Source: Gammaproteobacteria bacterium
GTDB lineage: Bacteria; Pseudomonadota; Gammaproteobacteria; Steroidobacterales; Steroidobacteraceae
Direction: 5' to 3'
DNA length: 27,007 nt
NCBI GenBank assembly: GCA_028293725.1
Contig: JAQGOE010000247.1
Span: forward strand, 1-27,007
Part shown: positions 1-8,216 of the stretch, piece after piece
Position numbering within the stretch: the stretch's first letter is position 1
Layout of the letters: each line of letters begins with the position of its first letter
Program-made: the position numbers and the translations under genes
Notes under the pieces: model-generated
Seen by the model: the letters and a program-made list of their open reading frames with translations, nothing else
The model's database searches: none
Told to the model about the DNA's origin: nothing

Positions 1-194
1 ATCTGCAGGATAGCCGTCACGATCAACACCGCGCCGAACACAGCCACGGCTGCGAGGGACGCAACGACGGGCACGGCGATGGCAATGCCTCCGGCAATGA
101 TCTGCACGATGCCCAGCGCGAGCAGCCATCCCCACCGATGACCGAATGAGGTTGCCGGGGCATCCGCGTTTACAGTTTCGAAGACAGTTGGCAT
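1..194 (-). CDS. HdeD-like (DUF308) membrane protein, N-terminal part only
   Basis: This is the first 64 codons of a gene that runs off the left edge of the window. The start is ATG at 194, preceded by an AGGAG ribosome site about 6 bases upstream. The protein begins with a short hydrophilic stretch ending in GHRWGW. Two hydrophobic stretches rich in Ala, Val and Ile follow, separated by very little polar sequence. This looks like the first helices of the HdeD/DUF308 family of small inner-membrane proteins, linked to acid and other stress in enteric bacteria. The gene follows the lipoprotein gene at 221-715 by 26 bases on the same strand, so the two are probably co-transcribed. The family call rests on a short N-terminal piece and could change once the rest is seen. 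Confidence 0.6.
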   Translation of the reverse strand, partial: MPTVFETVNADAPATSFGHRWGWLLALGIVQIIAGGIAIAVPVVASLAAVAVFGAVLIVTAILQ

Positions 195-220
195 ATCAAC
201 TCCTGTCTCTCCGCGGAAAC

Positions 221-715
221 TCAGGATGGTGGAAATTCAGCATTGATCGTCTGTCCGGAGGGGAGTTGACATTGGCCTTGGCCGCCACCCTTCATCCCCT
301 CCGAGGAACGCACCAATCGGAATTGGCATCGCATGCGCTGCCCGTTCGGCCCGGCAAGATTTGCGACCACGTGCCCGGTGTAGTGCTCGACGAAGGTGTC
401 TGAGGGGGTGGGACCCCAGTACGGCCAACCGTACCAGCCGGGATACCCGGGATCCCACAGCTGACCGAAGGAGTCGATACGCGACTCCTTCGTAATCTGA
501 TAGAACTTGCCTTCGTAGGTATCCTCCGCGCCATCCGGCATGGTCACCGTGGCCTTCAGCGTTCCAGAGGAGGGGTTTGACTGCTCCCACGTGAAGCTAG
601 CCTTGACGCCGGGGGTGTTGGATTCGCCAATACCCTGACCCGTGCTCTTGCAGCCCATGAGCGCTACGCCCACGGACAGCGCCAGGCACAGAGTAACCCT
701 CGCAACGGCATTCAT
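221..715 (-). CDS. small lipoprotein of unknown function
   Basis: The protein has 164 residues. It starts with a signal peptide (charged start, hydrophobic core) ending in a lipobox, LMGC, with the acylated Cys at residue 22. It is therefore probably anchored in a membrane facing the periplasm. The mature part is polar, with a Trp/Tyr/Pro/Gly-rich patch around residues 90-105 (PGWYGWPYWGP) and otherwise mainly beta-like sequence. I do not recognise a named family. An in-frame ATG lies six codons upstream at 733. I prefer 715 because GGGAG sits about 9 bases before it and because the FNR-like box at 771-784 would place transcription start near 736, almost on top of the upstream ATG. The HdeD-like gene follows in the same direction, suggesting a two-gene stress operon. 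Confidence 0.75.
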   Translation of the reverse strand: MNAVARVTLCLALSVGVALMGCKSTGQGIGESNTPGVKASFTWEQSNPSSGTLKATVTMPDGAEDTYEGKFYQITKESRIDSFGQLWDPGYPGWYGWPYWGPTPSDTFVEHYTGHVVANLAGPNGQRMRCQFRLVRSSEGMKGGGQGQCQLPSGQTINAEFPPS

Positions 716-770
716 TGCAGTTTGCTCCCGCATGATGCCTACTAAATAGCGCTGCGGCAGTTACCAGTCG

Positions 771-784
771 TTGACGGCCATCAA
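771..784 (-). promoter_or_regulatory. FNR/Anr-like box upstream of the lipoprotein gene
   Basis: The sequence is TTGAC-GGCC-ATCAA, one mismatch from the FNR/Anr consensus TTGAT-N4-ATCAA. Its centre (777.5) lies 62 bases before the chosen ATG at 715. An AT-rich element (GCTATTTAGT on the minus strand, 741-750) lies where a -10 box would be if the site acts at -41.5. Assignment is by motif and spacing only. Confidence 0.45.
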
Positions 785-814
785 TTCGCGGCTGGCGCGC
801 TCGTGGTTCGAAAC

Positions 815-2020
815 TCATCTGGCGACTCGTCGAGGCCGCACGGGCGTGAAGCGCCCCAGGAGACGGAACGCACGAATCACGAGGCCGTGATTGTGCTGGA
901 TGATGACTGGGGCAAGGCCCATCGATAGGGCGGCGGCGACCAGCATTGCTTGACCGGGTCCGGCCGGCAACAGGGCTGCGCTCATGGCTTGAGTCAGGAT
1001 CAACAGCGTCAGTTCGCTTGCGTGGCCGAGGACTGCGCCCGCGCGCCCGGCGTCCATTCTTCCGTAACCAACCGCACGCGCGGCGACAAACGTCAGCACC
1101 GACTTGGCGAGAACGAACAGCGCAAGCCACAGGAGGGTTTGCAGCGGGGAAGCCGCTACGGCTTTCGGATCGATCTGCATACCCACAGTGACGAAGAACA
1201 AGCCGAGAAACATATCGCGGAAAGGTCGAAGCTGCTGCGAGACGCGATGGCTGAGGTCGCTCTCGCCGACTGCAACTCCGCCCAGAAACGCCCCGATCAT
1301 AGGCGCGGTGCCAAACCGCCCCGCGAGGTAAGCGGCGCCAAGCGCAAGGAGCAGCGCGACGAGTAGGAATAAATCCACTGACTGGCTCTGACGGACCCAC
1401 TCCAGAGCAATACGAAGTACCGGACGTCCGAGCCACAGCAGCCCGCCGAGACTGAGCGCCGCCACCGCAAGCTGCTTCACCGCCGTCAGGAACACGATCG
1501 AGCCCGCGGCGCTGCCGGAGTCGATAACCACCAAGAAGGGTAGCGTCGCCAGATCCTGAAAAAGCAGGATACCCGTGGCAATCCGACCGTGAGTTCGAGC
1601 GAGCTGCCGCTGCTCCTGGAGTTGTTTGAGAGCGATACCGTCGGAGCACATTGTAGCCGCCCCGCCGGCCAACACCGCAGCCGGCCACGACATGCCGAGC
1701 GCGTGCGCGACCAGCGCCGCGCAAGTCATGGTCAGGGCGACCTGCAGCGTGCCCGCGAAGAACACCGCGCGCCGTGCGGCCCAGATTTCAGCCCACGAGA
1801 AATCGAGCCCTACCATGAACATGAGAAGGATGAGGCCAAGCTCTGCCAGAAAGCGCGGTCCATCGGTCGGGGCGACAGCACCGAGGCCGAGCGGTCCGAC
1901 GAGGACTCCTGCGGAAAGATACCCAAGCATCGCGGGTAAGCCGACACGGCTCAACAGAGCGATGGCCAGTGCCGAGGCGGCAACTAGCGTGAGCGTTTCG
2001 ACCAGCAGAGCTTCGTTCAT
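815..2020 (-). CDS. CPA2-family cation:proton antiporter (KefB-like, no TrkA domain)
   Basis: This is a 401-residue integral membrane protein with about a dozen hydrophobic segments, probably exchanging Na+ or K+ for protons in the inner membrane. Family signatures include LLFQDLATLPFL in the middle and GAFLGGVAVGES followed by FLGLFFVTVGMQID in the second half, the pattern seen in KefB/KefC and related CPA2 exchangers. It ends shortly after the last membrane segment with a basic tail (RPRRVAR). It therefore lacks the cytoplasmic nucleotide-binding TrkA-N domain of full-length KefB/KefC (about 600 residues). Short versions are common in CPA2. The start is supported by AGGA a few bases upstream of ATG 2020. 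The FNR-like box at 2087-2100 lies 73 bases upstream. Ion preference cannot be read from the sequence. Confidence 0.88.
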   Translation of the reverse strand: MNEALLVETLTLVAASALAIALLSRVGLPAMLGYLSAGVLVGPLGLGAVAPTDGPRFLAELGLILLMFMVGLDFSWAEIWAARRAVFFAGTLQVALTMTCAALVAHALGMSWPAAVLAGGAATMCSDGIALKQLQEQRQLARTHGRIATGILLFQDLATLPFLVVIDSGSAAGSIVFLTAVKQLAVAALSLGGLLWLGRPVLRIALEWVRQSQSVDLFLLVALLLALGAAYLAGRFGTAPMIGAFLGGVAVGESDLSHRVSQQLRPFRDMFLGLFFVTVGMQIDPKAVAASPLQTLLWLALFVLAKSVLTFVAARAVGYGRMDAGRAGAVLGHASELTLLILTQAMSAALLPAGPGQAMLVAAALSMGLAPVIIQHNHGLVIRAFRLLGRFTPVRPRRVAR

Positions 2021-2086
2021 GAGGTCCTGGGTAAACAGGGCTGGGACCGCGATGGACGAGGCTAGTCATTCCCGATGCAAACCGTG

Positions 2087-2100
2087 TTGATGTTCGTCAA
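2087..2100 (-). promoter_or_regulatory. FNR/Anr-like box upstream of the CPA2 antiporter
   Basis: On the minus strand this reads TTGAC-GAAC-ATCAA, the same half-sites as the box at 771-784 and one mismatch from the FNR/Anr consensus. Its centre (2093.5) is 73 bases upstream of ATG 2020. A class II activator position (-41.5) would put the transcription start near 2052 and give a leader of about 30 bases. It could also have served the divergent BON gene remnant. No clear -10 box was identified. Confidence 0.42.
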
Positions 2101-2138
2101 TGCACCGGCAGGCTGGAAGGGCAATATGGGGAGATGAC

Positions 2139-2265
2139 ATGAGGCTGGATTCAGATATCAAGCGCGATGTCGAGGACGAGCTGCACTGCTTTGCGCCGCA
2201 GCGCCGAGCTCGATGCGAGTCGCATCGCCGTCGAAGCCAACGGCAGCGAGGTTACTCTTCGAGTG
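2139..2265 (+). pseudogene. BON-domain protein remnant, frameshifted and truncated
   Basis: A GGGGAG ribosome site precedes ATG 2139, which opens MRLDSDIKRDVEDEL, a typical start of BON-domain (OsmY-like) periplasmic or cytoplasmic stress proteins. The matching continuation is in the next forward frame from 2206: ELDASRIAVEANGSEVTLRV, the core BON strand-helix-strand pattern. Between about 2184 and 2205 the frame changes, so the reading frame is broken. BON similarity stops near 2265, where the sequence becomes antisense to the end of the outer-membrane factor gene (stop at 2252). The second half of the domain and the rest of the protein are missing. It looks like a gene cut at a rearrangement joint and then decayed. 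Such genes often sit beside HdeD-like genes in stress clusters, which fits the neighbours on the left. Confidence 0.65.
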
Positions 2266-3694
2266 CCGCCGCACTCCACCCACCGCCGAGCGCTTTTACG
2301 AGCAGGACCGTGGCATCCATCCGCTGTCGTCGAATCTCGACCTGGCTGCGTTGGTTATCGAGGTAAGCGGTCTGAGCGGTGATCACCTGGAGGTAATTGT
2401 CGCGGCCACCGACGTACCGGTCGGTAAAGAGGCGCAAATTGTTCTTTGCCGAGTCGACCGCCTCGTCCTGCTGCTGGGCTTCCCGTTCAAGGATACTCAA
2501 CGCCGCGAGATTGTCCTCGACCTGTTGGAATGCAGTCAGCGTTGTCTGGCGATATCCGGCAATCACCGCATCGTATTGCGCACGGGCCGCTTCTGTCTTG
2601 GCGTGGCGCCGCCCGCCATCGTAGATGGTCTGCGCCACGGAAAGACCGACTGCCCACAGCCGGCTGGGCCAGTTGAACCAACTCGCGCTCGAGCTGCTTT
2701 CGAATCCTCCCACTCCGTTCAGGGACAGCGAGGGATAATACGCGGCGATCGCAATGCCAATCCGCTCGTTCGCCTCACCGGCGCGGCGCTCGGCCGCGGC
2801 AATGTCAGGCCGGCGTTCTAACAGGTCCGAGGGGACGCCAATCGGGACCGCCGGGGGCTGGGAGTGGAGTGGTGCAGCCGCCAACCCGAACGATGCCGGC
2901 GGCTGGCCGATGAGGACTGCGATCGCGTGGTCGAATTGCGCGCGCCGCACGGAGACATCGGTAGCCTGAACACGCGCCGTGTCCAGTTGGATCTTCGCTT
3001 GCGCGACATCCGATTCCGGGGAAACGCCGCCCTCGAGACGGTTGCGAGCCAGCTGTAGTGAGTCGCTGAATGCATTCACGGTATCCTCGAGCAGGCGCTG
3101 CTGGGCATCGGCGCTGCGGAGCTCGAAATAGTCGATCGCCAGCTCGGCATGCAGGCTTAGCTTCACGCTCTCCAGGTCGGCGGCGGTAGCTTGTGCTTCC
3201 TCGCCGACCGCGACGACGCTGCGCCGAATGCGGCCCCACAAATCGATCTCGTAGGAAAGGTCCGCCGGCAACACGAAATCGCCGGTCGCGTGGGAGCTTG
3301 GAAGTGGGAAGTAGGGTTTGTTGGACGAATCCCGGAGGGAGCGGATCTCGGGTCCCACGCCGACGGTTGGGAACTCGGCCGCACGAGCATAGCCAATCAG
3401 TGCCCGCGCCTCGCGGAACCGCGCCTCTGCGACTTTCAGATCCTGGTTCGCCAAGGCGACCTGCTGTTCCAGAGCGTCGAGTTGCGCATCGCCGAAGAGT
3501 TCCCACCAATTGGCACGCAGCGTGTCGTCTCTGGGCTGCGCGGGTTTCCAGACGCCAGCGTTCGTGTATGCCTCCGGCGGCGTCTCCTTATACGCCGCAG
3601 TGAGCGCTGTCTCTGGCCTGACATAGTTCGGACCGACAGTGCAGCTGCTAAGTAGTACAGCTGCAACCGCGAGAAGCCAAGGTCTGTAACACAT
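2252..3694 (-). CDS. RND efflux outer-membrane lipoprotein (NodT/OprM family)
   Basis: This 480-residue protein begins with a signal peptide and lipobox LSSC (Cys 18), followed by TVGPNYVRPE, the standard start of NodT/OprM-type outer-membrane factors. WWELFGDAQLDALE near residue 65 and LLERRPDIAAAE near residue 295 are family hallmarks. The two homologous halves of the TolC fold are present at usual length. It should form the trimeric exit duct of the pump encoded upstream. It starts 5 bases after the adaptor stop (3700), so translation is probably coupled. The final residues after LGGGW (SAAALEE) lie antisense to the BON remnant. The natural C-terminus may have been replaced at that joint, though OprM-type proteins usually end near this point, so function is unlikely to be lost. 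Confidence 0.92.
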   Translation of the reverse strand: MCYRPWLLAVAAVLLSSCTVGPNYVRPETALTAAYKETPPEAYTNAGVWKPAQPRDDTLRANWWELFGDAQLDALEQQVALANQDLKVAEARFREARALIGYARAAEFPTVGVGPEIRSLRDSSNKPYFPLPSSHATGDFVLPADLSYEIDLWGRIRRSVVAVGEEAQATAADLESVKLSLHAELAIDYFELRSADAQQRLLEDTVNAFSDSLQLARNRLEGGVSPESDVAQAKIQLDTARVQATDVSVRRAQFDHAIAVLIGQPPASFGLAAAPLHSQPPAVPIGVPSDLLERRPDIAAAERRAGEANERIGIAIAAYYPSLSLNGVGGFESSSSASWFNWPSRLWAVGLSVAQTIYDGGRRHAKTEAARAQYDAVIAGYRQTTLTAFQQVEDNLAALSILEREAQQQDEAVDSAKNNLRLFTDRYVGGRDNYLQVITAQTAYLDNQRSQVEIRRQRMDATVLLVKALGGGWSAAALEE

Positions 3695-3699
3695 AGGAT

Positions 3700-4899
3700 C
3701 TATTCCGAATTCGAAACGGCGATGCCGACGACGGTCCCGCTGATCAGGGAGTCGGACGGATTGACGATGACCTCATCAGTCGGCTGCAAGCCCGAGAGGA
3801 TCTCGACCTTTTCGCCATAGTCGCGTCCAATGGTGACCGGAACCAGCTGCGCGTGGCCGTTGCGCACCACCGCGGTACGCAAACCCTCTTTGCGGAACAG
3901 CAGCGTGTTGGCGGGGGCCGTGACGGATTGAACCGCCGAGGGCAGGGTGAGATGCACGGAAGTGTAGGCACCGGGCAAGAGCCGGCCGGACGGATTGTCG
4001 ACGTCAACCTCGACGAGCAGCGTGCGCGAGGAAAGGTCGATCGCGTTGGCGTTTCGGACCAGCCTGCCATGGAACGACTCGCCGGGAAACTCATCGAGTG
4101 TCACACTCGCTGTCGCACCCGGTTGGGCAGCGCTGGAATAGGCCTCGGGAACGGCGACATAGACGCGAAGCGTGTCGATGGCCGCCAGATGAAACAGCTC
4201 TTTCGACGGCGAGTTGGCGCCGGCATCGATGAGCGCACCAATGTCGGTATTGCGCGCCGTGATGATCCCGTCGAACGGGGCGTGGACCTTCTCATAGGAT
4301 TGCAGCTGCTCGAGCCGGGCGACGTTGCCTTCATTCGATTGAACAATGGCCCTGTCGGCAGCCAATGCGCCGTCAGCGTTATCGCGCTCCTGCGTCGAGA
4401 CGGAACGCGTCTTCAGCAAATCCTCGTTACGCTTGGCTGTGATCGCCGCGAGTTGCAAATTCGCCTGTGCGGTGGCCAGATCAGCACGTGCCTGGCGCAG
4501 CTGTTGATCGACCTCGGGCGTGTCGATCTCGGCCAGCAAGTCGTCTTTCCTGACGTGCGCGCCAATATCGAAGCGCCAGGCTTTGAGATAGCCGCTGGTC
4601 CGCGCGTAGACCGGCGCATCTGTGAATGCTTGAGCATAGCCCGGCAGCACGACTACCTGATTGGGCGCGCCCGCCTCCGGATGAATCACGGTGACGCTCG
4701 GAATAGCGGCTTCCAAGGTAGTACGGGCCAGCTCCTCCTCGGCATTGGCGCGATCGGCAAACCTCGCGAAGATGGCTCCCCCCACAGCAACGGCCGTCAC
4801 TGTCAGCGTCGCAAGCCTCCAGCTGCGGCGCTTAGGCCTCGTGCTGCGAGACCAGTTCGTTGAGTCGGAGTTTGAATCGTGGGTATCGTTGGGCGGCAT
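3700..4899 (-). CDS. RND periplasmic adaptor (membrane fusion protein, HlyD/AcrA type)
   Basis: This 399-residue adaptor would link the inner-membrane pump to the outer-membrane duct. A basic N-terminal tail (RPKRRSWR) is followed by one hydrophobic segment at about 29-48 with no lipobox Cys, so it is anchored by a transmembrane helix or cleaved signal rather than by lipid. The lipoyl halves (YARTSGYLKAW near 100 and APFDGIITARNTDIGALI near 215) flank an alpha-hairpin at about 130-205 rich in Ala, Gln and Leu. Beta-barrel and membrane-proximal domains follow. The ATG at 4899 has GGAAG about 9 bases upstream. It lies 46 bases after the pump stop and 5 bases before the outer-membrane factor, forming one pump-adaptor-duct operon. 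Confidence 0.92.
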   Translation of the reverse strand: MPPNDTHDSNSDSTNWSRSTRPKRRSWRLATLTVTAVAVGGAIFARFADRANAEEELARTTLEAAIPSVTVIHPEAGAPNQVVVLPGYAQAFTDAPVYARTSGYLKAWRFDIGAHVRKDDLLAEIDTPEVDQQLRQARADLATAQANLQLAAITAKRNEDLLKTRSVSTQERDNADGALAADRAIVQSNEGNVARLEQLQSYEKVHAPFDGIITARNTDIGALIDAGANSPSKELFHLAAIDTLRVYVAVPEAYSSAAQPGATASVTLDEFPGESFHGRLVRNANAIDLSSRTLLVEVDVDNPSGRLLPGAYTSVHLTLPSAVQSVTAPANTLLFRKEGLRTAVVRNGHAQLVPVTIGRDYGEKVEILSGLQPTDEVIVNPSDSLISGTVVGIAVSNSE

Positions 4900-4945
4900 G
4901 GTATCGATCTTCCAGGGTGGCTGGTATCAACTGGGTACGCTTGTC

Positions 4946-7900
4946 TTAGCTCGCCGCGCTGGCGGCAGCGCGCCGTCCGTGCAAGACGCTGAACACAGCG
5001 GGGACGAAGATAAGGGTGGCGACGGTCGCCAGCAGCAGTCCGCCAATGACCGCACGTCCTAGCGGTGCATTCTGCTCGCCGCCGTCGCCGAGCCCGAGCG
5101 CCATCGGGATCATGCCGACGATCATTGCCAAAGCCGTCATCAACACGGGACGGAACCGCGTGTACCCGGCTTCGAGCGCCGCCTTGATCGCATCGCCGTG
5201 GCTCGCAAGGCGCTCACGGGCAAAGGACACGACGAGAATGCTGTTCGCCGTCGCAACGCCCATGCACATGATGGCACCCATCAGCGCGGGCACGCTCAGT
5301 GTCGTATGCGTGAAGAAGAGAAACAGGACGATGCCGGCGAGCGCAGCGGGCAGCGCGGTCACGATGATGAACGGGTCCAGCCATGACTGGAAAGTCACCA
5401 CGATCAGCAGGTAGACGAGGACGATCGAGAAAGCGAGTCCGCCGAGCAAGCTGGCGTAAGAGTTGCGCATCGTGTCGACCTGTCCGCGCAGCGTTACGAA
5501 GCTGCCGCGCGGCAGCAGTTTGCGATCCTTATCGACAATCCGCTGGACGTCACGGGCCACGGCGCCGAGATCGCGATCCTGCACCGAGGCGTAGACATCG
5601 ACGACCCGACGGATGTTGTAGTGCGAGACAACCTGCATCTCGCTCGATCGCTTGATCGATGCCACATCAGCCAGAATGTCCGGATCTTTCCGCTGCGGGG
5701 ATGTCAGCGGAATACCCTCGACGTCCTGAATCGACTGGATGTTGTATTGCGGCGGCTGTGCGACGAGGTTGTAGTTGACGCCATTGTCGTAGTTCAGAAA
5801 GAACATCGGCGTGATCTGGAAGCTGCCGCTCAAGGAATTGAGCACATTGTTGGCGACCTCCCGTTCGGTGTGCCCGCTCTGGGCCGCTTTCGTGCGGTCG
5901 ACGGTGATCTTGAAAGTGGGATAATCGAACGCCTGCTCGATGCGCGCATCGACGATGCCGGAGACCTGGCGGATCTCGCCAAGGATCCGGTTGGCGATCT
6001 CGCGGTTGCGGTCGATATCTGCGCCATCGATCTGGATATCGAGCGGCGCCGGCAGCCCGAAATTCAGGATCTGCGTCACCATGTCGGCGGGCAGGAAGGC
6101 GAACGTGGTGGACGGGAACTCGCGCGGCAGATCCGTGCGCAGGCGCCGCACATAGTCGGCCGTGGGATGATGGTTCGCTTTGAGGGAAACCACGATGTCC
6201 GCATCGCCTGCGCCGATCAGCCCGGAGGTCGCGTGCATGAGATTGATACCGCTGAAGGGCAGCCCGATGTTGTCGAGAATGGTGTCCGTCTCTAGGGGTG
6301 GGAGGTGACGGCGGATGGATTTTTCGACGAGATCGACCAGCCGTGCGGTCTCCTCGATGCGCGTACCGGACTTGGCACGCAGATGGAGGATGAACTGACC
6401 GCTATCGGAGCTGGGGAAGAAATCCTCGCCTAGCCACGGCACTAAAGCGAAGGTCGAAACGCAAGCCGCCAGAAAGACACCGCTGAAGGCGGCCCGATGG
6501 TCGATGAGCCCCGTCAACAGACTCCGATAGTGGTGCCGGAGTCTCTCGAAGACGCTCTCGAATGCCTGTTGGAACCGCACCAGGGGATTGTGCGCTGGGC
6601 CCGCGACGTGCTGCTTTGCCTTTAGGAGATACATCGCCAGCGTCGCAACCAGGGTGCGAGACACGATATAGGAGGCGATCATGGCGAAGACCACCGCTTC
6701 GGCGAGAGGCACGAAGAGGTAGCGGGCGACCCCGCCCAGGAAGAACATCGGCAGGAACACGACGCAGATGCACAGCGTCGAGACGAGCAAGGGCGTGCCG
6801 ATCTGCTGCGCGCCTTCCAGGATGGCCTCCTTGAGATTGTTGCCCTCCTCGAGGTGACGCTCGATGTTTTCTATCGTCACAGTGGCATTGTCAACGAGGA
6901 TGCCGACCGCCAGAGCCAACCCACCGAGTGTCATGATGTTGATCGTCTGTCCGATAGCGCCGAGAACGATTACGGAGGACAGAATGGACACCGGAATCGA
7001 GATCGCGATGATGAGCGTGCTGCGCCAGCTCCCGAGGAAAACCAGGATCATGGCTGCGGTGAGCACGGTGGCGAGGAGGACTTCTTGGATGACGCCGTTG
7101 ATGGCGCCTTTGACGAAGATCGACTGATCACCGAGCGATTTAATGTTCAGCTCTGACGGGAGTGTCTGGACAGCGCGGGCAAGGACGGCATGTATGCCGT
7201 TGACAACGTCGATGGTGGAGGCCGTACCCGCCTTCAACACGCCCACCAGGACGCCGCGCCTGCCGTCCTGGCGCACAATATTGGTTTGCGGCGCCGCGCC
7301 GTCGCTGACTGTCGCGACGTCCCGCAAATAGATCACGGCGTTGCCTACAACCTTGATCGGCAGATCGTTCAGTTCCTGGATCGTGCGCGGGCTGGCGTTG
7401 ATCGACGTGTCGTACTCGAACTCACCGATCTTTGCGGTGCCCGACGGCAGCACGAGGTTCTGGCTGGTGACAGCGTTGAGGACGTCGGTCGGCGACACGC
7501 CCTTTGCCCGCATCAGCTGCGGAACCAGGTTGATCATCACCTGGCGCTGCTTGCCGCCAAAGGGAAGGGGCACGACGGCCCCGGGCACCGTGACCAGCTG
7601 GGTACGCAGGAAATTGGTACCCAGGTCATTGATCCGCTGCTCGGAGAGGCCCTTCCCCGAGAGGCCGAGCTGCAGGATCGGCACGCACGAGGCGCTGTAG
7701 TTGATGATGAGGGGCGGCAAGGTTCCGGGCGGCAGGTAACGCAATATCGATTGCGATTCCGCCGTGATCTGCGCATTGGCCGTATCCAGGCTCGCACCCG
7801 GCTGCAGGAATATCTTCACGATCGCCTGGCCGTTCACCGTAGTGGATTCCAGGTGTTGGATGTTGTCGACCGTCGTGGTGAGCAGGCGCTCGAACACGGT

Positions 7901-8092
7901 GGTGAGCCGGCCTTCGAGCTCCTCAGGGTTGAGTCCCGCAAACGTCCAGTCCACGGCGACCACGGGGATATCGATGTTCGGAAAGATGTCCGTCGGGGTC
8001 CGCGAAATGACGACTGCGCTCATGATGAGAACCATCAGTGCGAGCACGACGAAGGTGTAGGGTCGGGTTAGGGCGACGCGAAGGATCCACAT
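4946..8092 (-). CDS. RND (HAE-1 type) efflux pump, inner-membrane subunit
   Basis: This 1048-residue pump is of normal AcrB-family length. It begins MWILRVALTRPY with the first transmembrane helix, then the TPTDIFPNIDIPVV motif. TM4 carries GILVDNATVTIENIE, so the proton-relay position has a single Asp (401) followed by Asn instead of the Asp-Asp pair of AcrB. This variant occurs in other RND subfamilies. The open frame extends to 8314, but that part has no family similarity and would overlap the divergent LysR gene. ATG 8092 is preceded by GGGGAGGA about 10 bases upstream and is the better start. It is first in an operon with adaptor and duct. The divergent LysR gene probably controls it, but the substrate cannot be deduced. 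Confidence 0.93.
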   Translation of the reverse strand: MWILRVALTRPYTFVVLALMVLIMSAVVISRTPTDIFPNIDIPVVAVDWTFAGLNPEELEGRLTTVFERLLTTTVDNIQHLESTTVNGQAIVKIFLQPGASLDTANAQITAESQSILRYLPPGTLPPLIINYSASCVPILQLGLSGKGLSEQRINDLGTNFLRTQLVTVPGAVVPLPFGGKQRQVMINLVPQLMRAKGVSPTDVLNAVTSQNLVLPSGTAKIGEFEYDTSINASPRTIQELNDLPIKVVGNAVIYLRDVATVSDGAAPQTNIVRQDGRRGVLVGVLKAGTASTIDVVNGIHAVLARAVQTLPSELNIKSLGDQSIFVKGAINGVIQEVLLATVLTAAMILVFLGSWRSTLIIAISIPVSILSSVIVLGAIGQTINIMTLGGLALAVGILVDNATVTIENIERHLEEGNNLKEAILEGAQQIGTPLLVSTLCICVVFLPMFFLGGVARYLFVPLAEAVVFAMIASYIVSRTLVATLAMYLLKAKQHVAGPAHNPLVRFQQAFESVFERLRHHYRSLLTGLIDHRAAFSGVFLAACVSTFALVPWLGEDFFPSSDSGQFILHLRAKSGTRIEETARLVDLVEKSIRRHLPPLETDTILDNIGLPFSGINLMHATSGLIGAGDADIVVSLKANHHPTADYVRRLRTDLPREFPSTTFAFLPADMVTQILNFGLPAPLDIQIDGADIDRNREIANRILGEIRQVSGIVDARIEQAFDYPTFKITVDRTKAAQSGHTEREVANNVLNSLSGSFQITPMFFLNYDNGVNYNLVAQPPQYNIQSIQDVEGIPLTSPQRKDPDILADVASIKRSSEMQVVSHYNIRRVVDVYASVQDRDLGAVARDVQRIVDKDRKLLPRGSFVTLRGQVDTMRNSYASLLGGLAFSIVLVYLLIVVTFQSWLDPFIIVTALPAALAGIVLFLFFTHTTLSVPALMGAIMCMGVATANSILVVSFARERLASHGDAIKAALEAGYTRFRPVLMTALAMIVGMIPMALGLGDGGEQNAPLGRAVIGGLLLATVATLIFVPAVFSVLHGRRAAASAAS

Positions 8093-8156
8093 GGCAAAAA
8101 GGTCCTCCCCGGGACAGGGGATACTGGTGACTCGATATCCGGTGCAGTGGGCCGGA

Positions 8157-8211
8157 CTATGAGACGGGAGGACGTTTCTCTGCCATAGAGCCGCGGTTAT
8201 GGCTATCATAG
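8157..8211. promoter_or_regulatory. palindromes in the RND/LysR divergent promoter
   Basis: The space between the divergent starts (8092 and 8217) contains three short inverted repeats. They are CTATG (8157-8161) with CATAG (8184-8188), CTCT-GCCAT-AGAG (8178-8190), and the nine-base palindrome CTATCATAG (8203-8211). The repeated CTATG/CATAG unit suggests an operator for the LysR protein. No -35/-10 pair was convincingly identified. The last palindrome would lie inside the LysR gene if translation began at 8199. Confidence 0.35.
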
Positions 8212-8216
8212 ACGCC

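Noticed and set aside
3853..4863. 336-codon open frame on the plus strand inside the adaptor gene
   Set aside because: It is antisense to a clearly recognisable adaptor, has no family motifs, and long antisense frames are common in GC-rich DNA.
7190..8071. 293-codon open frame on the plus strand inside the RND pump gene
   Set aside because: It is antisense to the pump and rich in Arg, His and Asp in the way of shadow frames, with no recognisable domain.
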